Positions 1 to 6,916 of a stretch of DNA of 8,993 nt are shown here, in pieces. Each line of letters begins with the position of its first letter. Within the stretch, counting starts at the first letter, position 1. The notes beneath the pieces were generated by a model that was not told where the DNA came from, searched no databases, and saw nothing but the letters and a program-made list of their open reading frames with translations. A program made the position numbers and the translations under genes. Source of the stretch: Planctomycetota bacterium (GTDB lineage: Bacteria; Planctomycetota; Phycisphaerae; WQYP01); contig JAKBAC010000138.1 in assembly GCA_021809365.1 (NCBI GenBank), forward strand, positions 1 through 8,993, read 5' to 3'.

Positions 1-366
1 AACGCGGCAACTTCCGTTGTGGACGGCAACATCCCCGCGGATAAAGAAGGATTGGACATCGGGCCTAAAACCATCGCCGACTACAAGAGCCGGATTCGTT
101 CCGCCCGCACGGTGGTATGGAACGGCCCCATGGGCGTGTTTGAGAAAAAGCCATTCCAAGCGGGCACACGGGCCGTTGCTGAAAGCCTCGCCGATATTAC
201 CGGACACGGGGCTACAACCATTATCGGCGGGGGCGATTCCGCGGCGGCCATTGAGCAATTTAATTTGGCAGCGAAGGTTTCCCACGTTTCCACGGGCGGC
301 GGGGCCAGCTTGGAATTTATGGAAGGTCGCGGTTTTCCGTGCATTGATATCTTGGACACGGTATGA
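1..366 (+). CDS. pgk: Phosphoglycerate kinase, C-terminal part (5' end outside window)
   Basis: The gene encodes the C-terminal ~121 residues of phosphoglycerate kinase, the cytoplasmic glycolytic enzyme that transfers phosphate between 1,3-bisphosphoglycerate and ADP. The reading frame is open from the first base and ends at a TGA at 364-366. The visible segments are the nucleotide-binding domain signatures: [19 protein letters not shown], the glycine-rich [12 protein letters not shown] and [13 protein letters not shown], all in the family order and spacing. A GTG at 19 would open a short ORF, but the family match continues upstream of it, so this is a fragment cut by the window edge and not a small gene. 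The final residues (CIDILDTV) are slightly longer than the usual ending. The stop codon lies inside a 17-bp sequence repeated at 5430-5446. No tpi or secG follows; rpe does. Confidence 0.97.
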   Translation, partial: NAATSVVDGNIPADKEGLDIGPKTIADYKSRIRSARTVVWNGPMGVFEKKPFQAGTRAVAESLADITGHGATTIIGGGDSAAAIEQFNLAAKVSHVSTGGGASLEFMEGRGFPCIDILDTV

Positions 367-530
367 TTCACAGTGGAATGCCTTGGGCTTATGCCTGATT
401 GTGCCGTACTGCGGGCATACAGGGGTGATAATCAGTCCCAAATTGGCTTAAGCGGGTACCGCAACGGGGCTTGGCGGCTTATGCCTCCCCGGCCAATTGG
501 CTTTGTACGTAACCTTGGGATGCCTGGAGA
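367..530. other. pgk-rpe intergenic region with short direct repeats
   Basis: This is 164 bases without a supportable gene. It contains two pairs of short direct repeats: GGCTTATGCCT at 386-396 and 476-486 (90 bases apart) and AATTGGCTT at 441-449 and 495-503 (54 bases apart). A weak inverted pair, TTGGC at 471-475 and GCCAA at 492-496, could form a short stem, but no T-run follows it. No convincing -35/-10 pair was found. It could hold the rpe promoter or the end of the pgk transcript, and nothing visible decides which. Confidence 0.3.
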
Positions 531-1220
531 ATGAACACTATTTTTTCGCGTCCGCCGCACCTGCCGCTGGTGGCACCATCCATATTAGCCGCCGATTTCG
601 GTCGCTTGGCGGAAGAAGTCGCGGATGTGGAGCGCGCCGGAGCCGACCTTCTGCATGTGGATGTGATGGACGGGCATTTCGTGCCCAACCTGACCATGGG
701 GCCGGATATGGTCATGGCGGTGGCGCGGGCGTGCCATCTCATGCAGGATGTGCATCTGATGGTTACGGATCCGCAGGATTTCGTAAAACCTTTTATTGAA
801 GCCGGAGCCGGGCACGTCACATTTCATATTGAAGCGCCCGGGCTAAAACGTTGCAGTGCGGCGGATCTGATTAAGAGCATACATGATCTGGGCGCAACGG
901 CGGGAATATCCCTCAATCCGGATACCGAGCCGGACGCGCTGGATGGAATTCTTCATCAGGTGGATCTGGTGCTGGTGATGAGTGTGCATCCGGGTTTTAC
1001 GGGGCAAAGTTTTATTCCTGAAGTGCTCAATAAAGTGCGCGTGTTGAAAAACCGCCTGGAGCCGCGGCAGCGATTGGCCATTGACGGCGGTATCGGTGTG
1101 CGTACCGCGCATGACGCTTTGGAGGCCGGAGCTGATGTCCTGGTTGCCGGAGCGGCGGTGTTCCGCGCTTCGCATCGCCAGGCGACCATCCAACTGTTGC
1201 GCGGGGACTACCCACGTTAG
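531..1220 (+). CDS. rpe: Ribulose-phosphate 3-epimerase
   Basis: This 229-residue protein interconverts D-ribulose 5-phosphate and D-xylulose 5-phosphate in the pentose phosphate pathway. It has the full TIM-barrel signature set: APSILAADFGRL near residues 15-26, LHVDVMDGHFVPN at 41-53, DVHLMV at 73-78, MSVHPGFTGQSF at 150-161 and AIDGGI at 183-188. The expected metal ligands are present as His42, Asp44, His75 and Asp185; Asp44 and Asp185 are the acid/base pair by family knowledge. The ATG at 531 gives about ten residues before the usual start of homology. A GGAG at 526-529 sits only one base from the ATG and is probably too close, so TTGGGA at 515-520 may serve instead. GTG at 570 is an alternative start. 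fabI follows 55 bases later on the same strand. Confidence 0.96.
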   Translation: MNTIFSRPPHLPLVAPSILAADFGRLAEEVADVERAGADLLHVDVMDGHFVPNLTMGPDMVMAVARACHLMQDVHLMVTDPQDFVKPFIEAGAGHVTFHIEAPGLKRCSAADLIKSIHDLGATAGISLNPDTEPDALDGILHQVDLVLVMSVHPGFTGQSFIPEVLNKVRVLKNRLEPRQRLAIDGGIGVRTAHDALEAGADVLVAGAAVFRASHRQATIQLLRGDYPR

Positions 1221-1275
1221 AATAATTTTCAGCTCAGCTAGACACAGGCAAAGGCAAAAAAAGGGGTATATCACA

Positions 1276-2058
1276 ATGTCCATGTTGGCGGGTAAAAAAG
1301 CGTTCATTTTCGGCGTGCTCAATGAATATTCCATCGGCTGGTACATCGCCCAGCAACTGCATCAGGCCGGTTGTGAACTCGCCTTTTCCCATTTGCCGGG
1401 CGAAAAAATAGAGCGCCGCGTGGTCAAAGCGGTGGAGCAGTTTAAGCCGAAATTTCTGGCACCGTGTGATGTCAGTAAAGATGAGGATATTAAGTCCGCT
1501 TTTGCGCTGGCGGCGGAAAAGTTCGGCACATTTGATATCTTGGTGCATTCCCTGGCCTATGCCCCGGCGGATGCGTTGCACAATCCGTTTTTGCAAACCA
1601 CGCGCGAGGCCTGGAAAACTGCGCTGGATATCAGCGCCTATTCTCTGCTGGCCATGGCCCGTGAGGCCAGACCGTTGATGAATCCCGATGGTTCCATCAT
1701 CACCATGAGTTACTTTGGCGCGGAAAAGTTTATTCCCATGTACAACGTCATGGCGGTGGCCAAGGCGGCGCTGGAATGCACAGTGCGTTATTTGGCCGCG
1801 GAATTGGGGCGCGATGAAAAGCATATTCGCGTCAATGCGATTAGCGCCGGTGCCATAAAAACCATGGCCGCGCGGGGCATTGGTGACATTGACAAGATGA
1901 TGGCTCATTACACTGAAAAATCTCCTTTGCCATGGAACGCGGACGATGCGGCCACGCATGTGGGAAAAACCGCACTCTATTTGTGTACGGATCTTTCATC
2001 CGGGGTTACCGGTGAAACCATCTATGTGGATGGCGGTTATAACATTGTCGGGTGGTAA
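1276..2058 (+). CDS. fabI: Enoyl-[acyl-carrier-protein] reductase (FabI type)
   Basis: This 260-residue short-chain dehydrogenase catalyses the last, NAD(P)H-dependent reduction of trans-2-enoyl-ACP in type II fatty acid elongation. The N-terminus has the FabI-style cofactor loop GVLNEYSIGWYIA (residues 13-25). The catalytic region reads SYFGAEKFIPMYNVMAVAK, giving Tyr146, Tyr156 and Lys163 in the Tyr-x6-Lys spacing that separates FabI from ordinary SDRs. From recall these match the E. coli FabI numbering exactly. NAISAGAIKT (187-196) and YVDGGYNIV (250-258) complete the fold. I chose ATG 1276 because AAGGGG at 1261-1266 precedes it; ATG 1282 is possible, and the frame open back to 1081 overlaps rpe. 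The residue matching E. coli Gly93 is Ala94. The stop is followed at once by a perfect 6-bp hairpin. Confidence 0.97.
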   Translation: MSMLAGKKAFIFGVLNEYSIGWYIAQQLHQAGCELAFSHLPGEKIERRVVKAVEQFKPKFLAPCDVSKDEDIKSAFALAAEKFGTFDILVHSLAYAPADALHNPFLQTTREAWKTALDISAYSLLAMAREARPLMNPDGSIITMSYFGAEKFIPMYNVMAVAKAALECTVRYLAAELGRDEKHIRVNAISAGAIKTMAARGIGDIDKMMAHYTEKSPLPWNADDAATHVGKTALYLCTDLSSGVTGETIYVDGGYNIVGW

Positions 2059-2082
2059 CGCGGAATCATCCGCGGCCCGCGG
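2059..2082. repeat. GC-rich hairpin directly after the fabI stop
   Basis: CGCGGA (2059-2064) and TCCGCG (2069-2074) form a perfect 6-bp stem with the loop ATCA. A further CCGCGG-C-CCGCGG unit (2070-2082) overlaps it, so at least two mutually exclusive stems are possible. No T-run follows, so a classical intrinsic terminator is unlikely; mRNA 3'-end protection or weak attenuation before the sua5 gene is possible. If sua5 starts at GTG 2052, this element lies within its coding sequence. Confidence 0.45.
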
Positions 2083-2117
2083 TTGTTGAAACTCTTCCGA
2101 TAGTTAGAATCGTTGTC

Positions 2118-3143
2118 GTGCATACCCGTATAGAACCCGCTGACCTTGGCCTGTGCCAAGCCGCCGAACTGATCCGCTCCGGTCAGTTGGTCGCCTTTCC
2201 CACGGAAACCGTTTATGGATTGGGCGGTGACGCCGGCAACGCCGAGGCCATTGAACGCATCTATCAGGCCAAGGGCCGGCCCGCGAATAACCCGCTGATT
2301 GTGCATGTGCCGGACATTTCCGGGGCGCACCAGTATTCAACCGCATTTCCAGTCATGGCGGACGCTTTGGCGGAGAAATTCTGGCCCGGTCCGTTAACCA
2401 TGGTGGTGCGGCGTAACGACCTGATTTGCCCGGCGGTATGCGCGGGAAATCATACCGTTGCCCTGCGGTGTCCCGATCATCCGGTGGCTTTGGCGCTGCT
2501 GCGCGCATCGGGCCGTCCGATTGCCGCGCCCAGCGCCAACCGCTCCGGGTATACTTCCCCCACAACAGCGCAGCATGTGTTTGATGAATTGGCTGATCGT
2601 ATTGCGCTGATTCTTGATGGCGGGTCGTGCGGTGTAGGGCTGGAATCAACCGTTGTGGATATGACCGGCGCGGTTCCCACGATTTTGCGGGCTGGTGCGA
2701 TCACCGCGGCGATGCTGGGCCAATGCCTTGCCGCAGCGGGGTTTTCATCGGAAGTGGGACAGGCTTCCGGACATCAGGCTCAGCCGGAATCCGCCGGTGA
2801 ATTGAAAAGCCCCGGCCTGCTGGAAAGTCATTATGCTCCACGTACATCGGCCTTGCGATTTTATGCCTCCGAGCCGGAGCGTCTCTACACGTATCTGCGG
2901 CAACAGGAGGGGAAGCGTTTTGGACTCTTGTGCATGGAGGGCTTCGCGGCACCTCCGATGATTGCGGAAAAAATAGTGCTGCCCGCGGAGCCAGCCGCGT
3001 GCGGCAGAAAATTGTACGCGGCGATGCGGGAATTGGATCGGCGGCACTGTGATGTCCTGCTGATACAATGTCCGGAGGCGACGGATGGTCTATGGTTGGC
3101 CATTCATGACCGGTTACGCCGTGCGACCAGGGAATTGCCATGA
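2118..3143 (+). CDS. L-threonylcarbamoyladenylate synthase, Sua5 type
   Basis: The predicted 341-residue protein makes threonylcarbamoyl-AMP from threonine, bicarbonate and ATP, the first step of t6A37 modification of ANN-decoding tRNAs. Residues ~10-195 form the YrdC/TsaC domain, with FPTETVYGLGGDA (27-39), KGRPANNPLIVHV (52-64), the WPGPLTMVV segment (89-97), APSANRSGYTSPT (137-149), GLESTVVDM (174-182) and ILRAGAIT (189-196). The linker SPGLLESHYAPR (231-242) and the following ~100 residues identify the longer Sua5 form instead of single-domain TsaC. The start is uncertain. GTG 2118 places homology ~20 residues in and avoids the hairpin after fabI, but it lacks a clear Shine-Dalgarno. GTG 2052 would overlap fabI by 7 bases and add 22 residues. 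Its stop overlaps the alr start by 4 bases (ATGA), suggesting translational coupling. Confidence 0.94.
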   Translation: MHTRIEPADLGLCQAAELIRSGQLVAFPTETVYGLGGDAGNAEAIERIYQAKGRPANNPLIVHVPDISGAHQYSTAFPVMADALAEKFWPGPLTMVVRRNDLICPAVCAGNHTVALRCPDHPVALALLRASGRPIAAPSANRSGYTSPTTAQHVFDELADRIALILDGGSCGVGLESTVVDMTGAVPTILRAGAITAAMLGQCLAAAGFSSEVGQASGHQAQPESAGELKSPGLLESHYAPRTSALRFYASEPERLYTYLRQQEGKRFGLLCMEGFAAPPMIAEKIVLPAEPAACGRKLYAAMRELDRRHCDVLLIQCPEATDGLWLAIHDRLRRATRELP

Positions 3144-4282
3144 TGATAGCCCAACATGGAACGCTGAGAATTTCCGCTGCGCGCTTGCGTGAAAATATCC
3201 GGGCTTTTCGTGCGCGTCTGGCCCCGAATGTTGCGCTGGGCGCGACGGTCAAAGCCAACGCCTATGGCCATGGCATGGAACAAATTGTTCCACTGCTGTC
3301 GGATGCCGGAATTTTTTGGCTGTGCGTGTATTCATTGGATGAAGCCATCGCCGTGGCATCTTTGAATGCGACACTGCCGATTCTCATTCTGGCTCCCATT
3401 GTGCTTACCGCCGAAACTCCGGATTGGCCAAAACACGTCGATGCGCTCCTTGTTTCCGGGCGTGTGCGCGTCACCCTGACTGATATTCAATCCGCATGTC
3501 ACTTGAATTCCCATCTGCGCAACCTCGGCCATGGCCCACCGCTGCCGGTGCATATTCAGGTGGATACCGGTCTGACACGGCAGGGTGTGGCGACGGATCA
3601 GTTGCCGGCGCTCCTTGCGCGGGTGCGGGCATTATCCGCCTTGCGGCTGGAAGGCATATTCATGCACTTTTCACATGCGGATACGCCCGGTCACCAGGCC
3701 AACAGCTCGCAGCTTGCCACCTTTTTGCATGCCACCGCGGAGGAACGGCGGCGTGATCCGCAACTTCTATTACATGCCCATAACTCTGCCGGTTCCTGGC
3801 ATGATGCCTTCAATGCATTGAACATGGTGCGCCTTGGCATCGCCATGTATGGTCTTCAACCGTCCTTGGCCAGTCCGGTTGACATGTTCCAGCCAATCGC
3901 CGGCCTGACCGCTCCGATCACCGCGATCCATCCGTGTGCCGCCGGCGTTGGTGTCGGTTATGGCCACACGTTTATTACCGCCCGCAAAAGCCGACTGGGA
4001 ATTGTGCCGGTCGGGTATGCCGATGGCTATCCGCGTGAGCTTTCCAATCGTTCGTTTGGTCTGTTTGGAAATCAGGAAGTTCCGGTGGTGGGCCGGGTGA
4101 GCATGGATCAATTGGTCGTGGATATCACGGATTGCCGCGCGCAGGTCGGCGACATCATAACGTTAATATCGGATAATCCAGCATCGCCGATTGGCATGGA
4201 TCATTTGGCCGAACAGTGCGATACTATCGGCTACGAGCTGGCCACTCGCCTGGGACCGCGATTGGAGCGAATCATTGTGTAA
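3140..4282 (+). CDS. alr: Alanine racemase
   Basis: This 380-residue PLP enzyme converts L-alanine to D-alanine for peptidoglycan precursors. The N-terminal barrel carries VKANAYGHG at residues 37-45, with Lys38 as the Schiff-base lysine. HIQVDTGLTRQGV, FMHFSHAD, HNSAG and MVRLGIAMYGLQP follow in family order. The C-terminal beta domain supplies GVGYGHTF with the second catalytic base at Tyr274, then VPVGYADGYPREL and GRVSMDQLVVDIT. The length is typical. ATG 3140 is followed directly by another ATG. AGGGA at 3129-3133 lies six bases upstream inside the sua5 reading frame, and the first ATG overlaps the sua5 stop by 4 bases. All recognised catalytic residues are present, so the enzyme should be active. 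Confidence 0.97.
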   Translation: MMIAQHGTLRISAARLRENIRAFRARLAPNVALGATVKANAYGHGMEQIVPLLSDAGIFWLCVYSLDEAIAVASLNATLPILILAPIVLTAETPDWPKHVDALLVSGRVRVTLTDIQSACHLNSHLRNLGHGPPLPVHIQVDTGLTRQGVATDQLPALLARVRALSALRLEGIFMHFSHADTPGHQANSSQLATFLHATAEERRRDPQLLLHAHNSAGSWHDAFNALNMVRLGIAMYGLQPSLASPVDMFQPIAGLTAPITAIHPCAAGVGVGYGHTFITARKSRLGIVPVGYADGYPRELSNRSFGLFGNQEVPVVGRVSMDQLVVDITDCRAQVGDIITLISDNPASPIGMDHLAEQCDTIGYELATRLGPRLERIIV

Positions 4283-4302
4283 GTTGTTAGGTCAACCACC
4301 GT

Positions 4303-4308
4303 AAGGAG
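4303..4308 (+). promoter_or_regulatory. Strong Shine-Dalgarno for the D-2-hydroxyacid dehydrogenase gene
   Basis: AAGGAG lies 7 bases before ATG 4316, in the 33-base gap after alr. It fixes the start and is the clearest plus-strand ribosome binding site in the window. Confidence 0.8.
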
Positions 4309-4315
4309 ATATTTT

Positions 4316-5290
4316 ATGCCCAAAACATTTTTTGTTACCCGCAGGATTCCACAGGCCGGATTGGATTGTCTGAAAGCCGCGGGAGACGTTATTGTCAACG
4401 AGTTTGATCGCAATTGTACCGCGCCGGAATTACTGGCGATCGGGAAAAATGCCGACGGCTGGTTGACCATGCTCACGGATCGCATCGATGCGGCCACCAT
4501 TCTAGCCTGTCCAAAATTGCGAGGCATCGCGAATTATGCCGTGGGATTTAATAATATTGATATATCGGCATGTACGCGCCAACACATTGGTGTTTCCAAT
4601 ACACCGGATGTATTGACCGATGCCACGGCGGAAATCGCGTTTGCTCTGATTCTGGCCTCGGCCCGTCGTGTGGTGGAAGCGGATGCGTTTTTGCGCGCCG
4701 GCCGGTGGACGGGGTGGGAGCCGATGCAGTTTCTTGGTGCCCAGGTTTGCGGGCGAACACTGGGTATCGTGGGTGCCGGGCGCATTGGCGCACGCGTGGC
4801 GGAAATGGCGGCCGGGTTTGATATGCGCATCATGTACACCGCGCGCAAGCGCAAGCCGGAACTGGAGCATTCCACCGGTGCTCTGTACGCATCGCTTGAA
4901 GATATTTTGCGGCAGGCGGATGTAATATCACTCCATGCGCCATTGACTGATCAGACGCGCCATCTCATCGGAGATGCGCAATTGGGGATCATGAAGGCGG
5001 GGGCCATTCTGATCAACACGGCGCGCGGGCCGCTGATTGATGAAGCGGCGCTGCTGCGGGCACTGCGGGAAAAGCGCATCCGCGCCGCCGGTCTGGATGT
5101 TTTTGAAAATGAGCCGTCCGTTTCATCGGAGCTGATGAAATTGACCAATGTGGTTCTGCTGCCGCATATTGGTTCCGGTACCGAAGAGACGCGTACACGC
5201 ATGGCGGTGATGGCGGCGGACAATCTCATCGCGATGGTGGAAGGGCGTGCTCCGGCCAATCCTGTCAATCCGGAAGTCTGGAATCGCTGA
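4316..5290 (+). CDS. D-2-hydroxyacid dehydrogenase, glyoxylate/hydroxypyruvate reductase-like
   Basis: This 324-residue NAD(P)-dependent dehydrogenase interconverts 2-keto and D-2-hydroxy acids. Overall resemblance is to glyoxylate reductases (GyaR/GhrB/GRHPR group), so glyoxylate or hydroxypyruvate is the likeliest substrate. An N-terminal substrate domain contains IANYAVGFNNID (71-82) and NTPDVLTDATAEIAFALIL (95-113). The Rossmann domain has GIVGAGRIGARVA (150-162). The catalytic triad is Arg237 (NTARGPL), Glu266 (DVFENEP) and His284 (LLPHIGSGT). The segment after the second beta strand reads YTARKRKP (174-181), basic and without the usual acidic residue, which suggests NADP(H) preference by inference. 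The gene follows alr by 33 bases and is probably cotranscribed. Phosphoglycerate dehydrogenase is less likely because the C-terminal regulatory domain is absent. The exact substrate cannot be read from sequence. Confidence 0.9.
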   Translation: MPKTFFVTRRIPQAGLDCLKAAGDVIVNEFDRNCTAPELLAIGKNADGWLTMLTDRIDAATILACPKLRGIANYAVGFNNIDISACTRQHIGVSNTPDVLTDATAEIAFALILASARRVVEADAFLRAGRWTGWEPMQFLGAQVCGRTLGIVGAGRIGARVAEMAAGFDMRIMYTARKRKPELEHSTGALYASLEDILRQADVISLHAPLTDQTRHLIGDAQLGIMKAGAILINTARGPLIDEAALLRALREKRIRAAGLDVFENEPSVSSELMKLTNVVLLPHIGSGTEETRTRMAVMAADNLIAMVEGRAPANPVNPEVWNR

Positions 5291-5437
5291 GTTTTCAACG
5301 CCGCACTTTCAGGGGGGCGACATGGGCTAATTTTGCCGATATAGCGTTTTATTTATTCAGTATAATGTATAAATCACTGGAATTAGTAATTTAACCTTGT
5401 AAATCTGCCACATTATGGCATAATTGCAAGGTATGAT
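5291..5437. other. AT-rich gap between convergent genes
   Basis: This 147-base gap separates the plus-strand hydroxyacid dehydrogenase gene from the minus-strand aldehyde dehydrogenase gene. It is markedly richer in A and T than the flanking genes from about 5330 to 5430. It contains an exact TATAAT hexamer at 5361-5366 without a good -35 partner at 16-18 bases. The small inverted repeat AATTA-G-TAATT lies nearby, and a long hairpin closes the gap at 5394-5432. No open reading frame is evident. Confidence 0.5.
5394..5432. terminator. Long imperfect hairpin, candidate bidirectional terminator
   Basis: The left arm ACCTTGTAAATCTGCCA (5394-5410) pairs with the right arm TGGCATAATTGCAAGGT (5416-5432) across the loop CATTA. 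Reading by eye, the 17 positions give 14 Watson-Crick pairs, one G-U pair and two mismatches. It lies between two convergent genes, 5 bases beyond the stop of the aldehyde dehydrogenase gene, where a shared terminator is expected. Neither side has a strong T-run, so intrinsic termination would be atypical. The right end overlaps the first three bases of the 17-bp repeat at 5430. Confidence 0.5.
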
Positions 5438-5446
5438 TCACAGTGG
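5430..5446. repeat. 17-bp exact repeat, second copy (first at 360-376)
   Basis: GGTATGATTCACAGTGG occurs here and, exactly, at 360-376 in the same orientation; flanking bases differ on both sides. The first copy contains the pgk TGA stop at 364-366. This copy contains the aldehyde dehydrogenase stop, read on the minus strand from TCA at 5438-5440. The core TGATTCA therefore provides a stop on either strand. Confidence 0.6.
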
Positions 5447-6916
5447 CCGGGCGATGGTTTGCGCTCGCAGATAGTCGTGGAATGTTTCCGGGCTGTTTAC
5501 GCCGCCGCCCACACCGCTTAAATTCGCACCGCCATAGGGCAGACCATACGCGAAGACATTGTGGGCATTGATCCAACTGTTACCGGCGATCATTCGTTCA
5601 GCCACGCGATTGGCTCGCTTCAAATCCTGACTCCATACGCTGTTGGCCAGACCATAAGACAGGCTGTTGACCTGCTTGATGGCCGCCTCCTCATCATGGA
5701 ATTTCAAAGCAAAGGCGCTGGGGCCGAAGATTTCCTCGCGGCAGCATATATTATCGCTTGAACCGGCCAGCAGACTGGGGCTGACGTAATAGCCACCCTC
5801 GTGCCCGGCGATGTGTAAAGGCTCCGCGTCCAGCACGGCCACCGCGCCATGCTTTTTGCCATTTTCAATATACCGATTGACGCGATCCTGCTGGGCCTTG
5901 CTGACCAGCGGCCCCATTTGCGTGTTGCGGTCCAGGGCCGGCCCGATGCGTGTGCCTTTGAGTATCGTCGCCGCCTTACTCAGTAACGTATCGTAGATTT
6001 TCTCATGAATGATCCAGCGTGTGGCCGTGCAGCAGACCTGCCCGGTATTGAGCGTGAGTGCCGCCGCGAGTTGCTGCGCAGTGGCATCGACATCCACATC
6101 ATCAAAAATCACCGCCGCGCCCTTGCCTCCCAGTTCCAGTTTGCAGGGAACCAGATTGCGTCCGCAGACTTCCCCGATCAATTTGCCCACGGTGGGCGAG
6201 CCGGTAAAGGACATGCGCTTAATATGCGGGTGACTGGTCAGCATGGCACCGGCTTTGGCTCCGGTACCGTTGACTACATTGATTACGCCAGCCGGGAAGC
6301 CGACTTCAGCGGCGAGCTTACAGACATACAGCGTGCTTAACGGCGTTACTTCCGATGGCTTCACCACCACCGTATTGCCCGCGGCCAGAGCCGGCATAAT
6401 GCCCCACACCAGCAGATCATACGGGAAGTTCCATGGGAAAATAAATCCACAGGCACCATAGGGTACGCGGAACGTCCGGGCTTCGATGTGTTTGATCGCC
6501 AGAGGAATGCTGCCATGTGCATGCGTCGCCAGGTCCGCAAAGTAACGAATGCCTTCCACACCAAATGGAATGTCAAACGCTTCGCTGTTGACGATGGCCT
6601 TGCCGACATCCAGTGATTCCAATTGCGCCAGATCACCGGCATGTTTTTCGATGCTGTCGGCCAAACGATGCAACAACACGCTACGTTCATTGGCCGGCTT
6701 GGCGGCCCAGGCGGGGAAAGCGTGATGCGCCGCGGTAACCGCGGAATCCACTTCATGGGCCGATCCCATGGCCACCTGGCAAATCACCTTGCCATCCGAT
6801 GGGTTAATCACATTATCCATCGCACCATCACTGCTGAGCACCCACTTGCCGCCAATATAATGGTGCAGCGGAGCTTTTATAAAATCCGTCACATTCGTAT
6901 TAAGTTTTTCCGCCAT
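5438..6916 (-). CDS. NAD(P)-dependent aldehyde dehydrogenase, betaine-aldehyde-dehydrogenase-like
   Basis: This 492-residue member of the ALDH superfamily oxidises an aldehyde to the carboxylic acid with NAD(P). Motifs in order are the NAD-site PWNFPYDLL (161-169, Asn163), VVVKPSE (183-189, Lys186), FTGSPTVGK (237-245), LELGGK (260-265, Glu261), NTGQVCCTATR (290-300, catalytic Cys295) and EEIFGPSAFALKF. The length is normal and all catalytic residues are present. The start at 6916 (MAEKLN) is chosen because GGAG lies 8 bases upstream; an in-frame ATG 21 bases earlier lacks such a site. The C-terminus reads LPYGGANLSGVGGGVNSP, where most relatives have a K.SG.GRE.G motif, so this is a divergent subgroup. 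The substrate is unknown. It stands alone on its strand and diverges from the lipoprotein gene. Confidence 0.95.
   Translation of the reverse strand: MAEKLNTNVTDFIKAPLHHYIGGKWVLSSDGAMDNVINPSDGKVICQVAMGSAHEVDSAVTAAHHAFPAWAAKPANERSVLLHRLADSIEKHAGDLAQLESLDVGKAIVNSEAFDIPFGVEGIRYFADLATHAHGSIPLAIKHIEARTFRVPYGACGFIFPWNFPYDLLVWGIMPALAAGNTVVVKPSEVTPLSTLYVCKLAAEVGFPAGVINVVNGTGAKAGAMLTSHPHIKRMSFTGSPTVGKLIGEVCGRNLVPCKLELGGKGAAVIFDDVDVDATAQQLAAALTLNTGQVCCTATRWIIHEKIYDTLLSKAATILKGTRIGPALDRNTQMGPLVSKAQQDRVNRYIENGKKHGAVAVLDAEPLHIAGHEGGYYVSPSLLAGSSDNICCREEIFGPSAFALKFHDEEAAIKQVNSLSYGLANSVWSQDLKRANRVAERMIAGNSWINAHNVFAYGLPYGGANLSGVGGGVNSPETFHDYLRAQTIARPL

Noticed and set aside
1234..1959. 241-codon open frame antisense to fabI
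   Set aside because: The fabI strand has all enoyl-reductase motifs at family spacing; the antisense product is unrecognisable.
2701..3258. 185-codon minus-strand frame across the sua5-alr junction
   Set aside because: It crosses two well-supported genes, has no recognisable domain and looks like a shadow.
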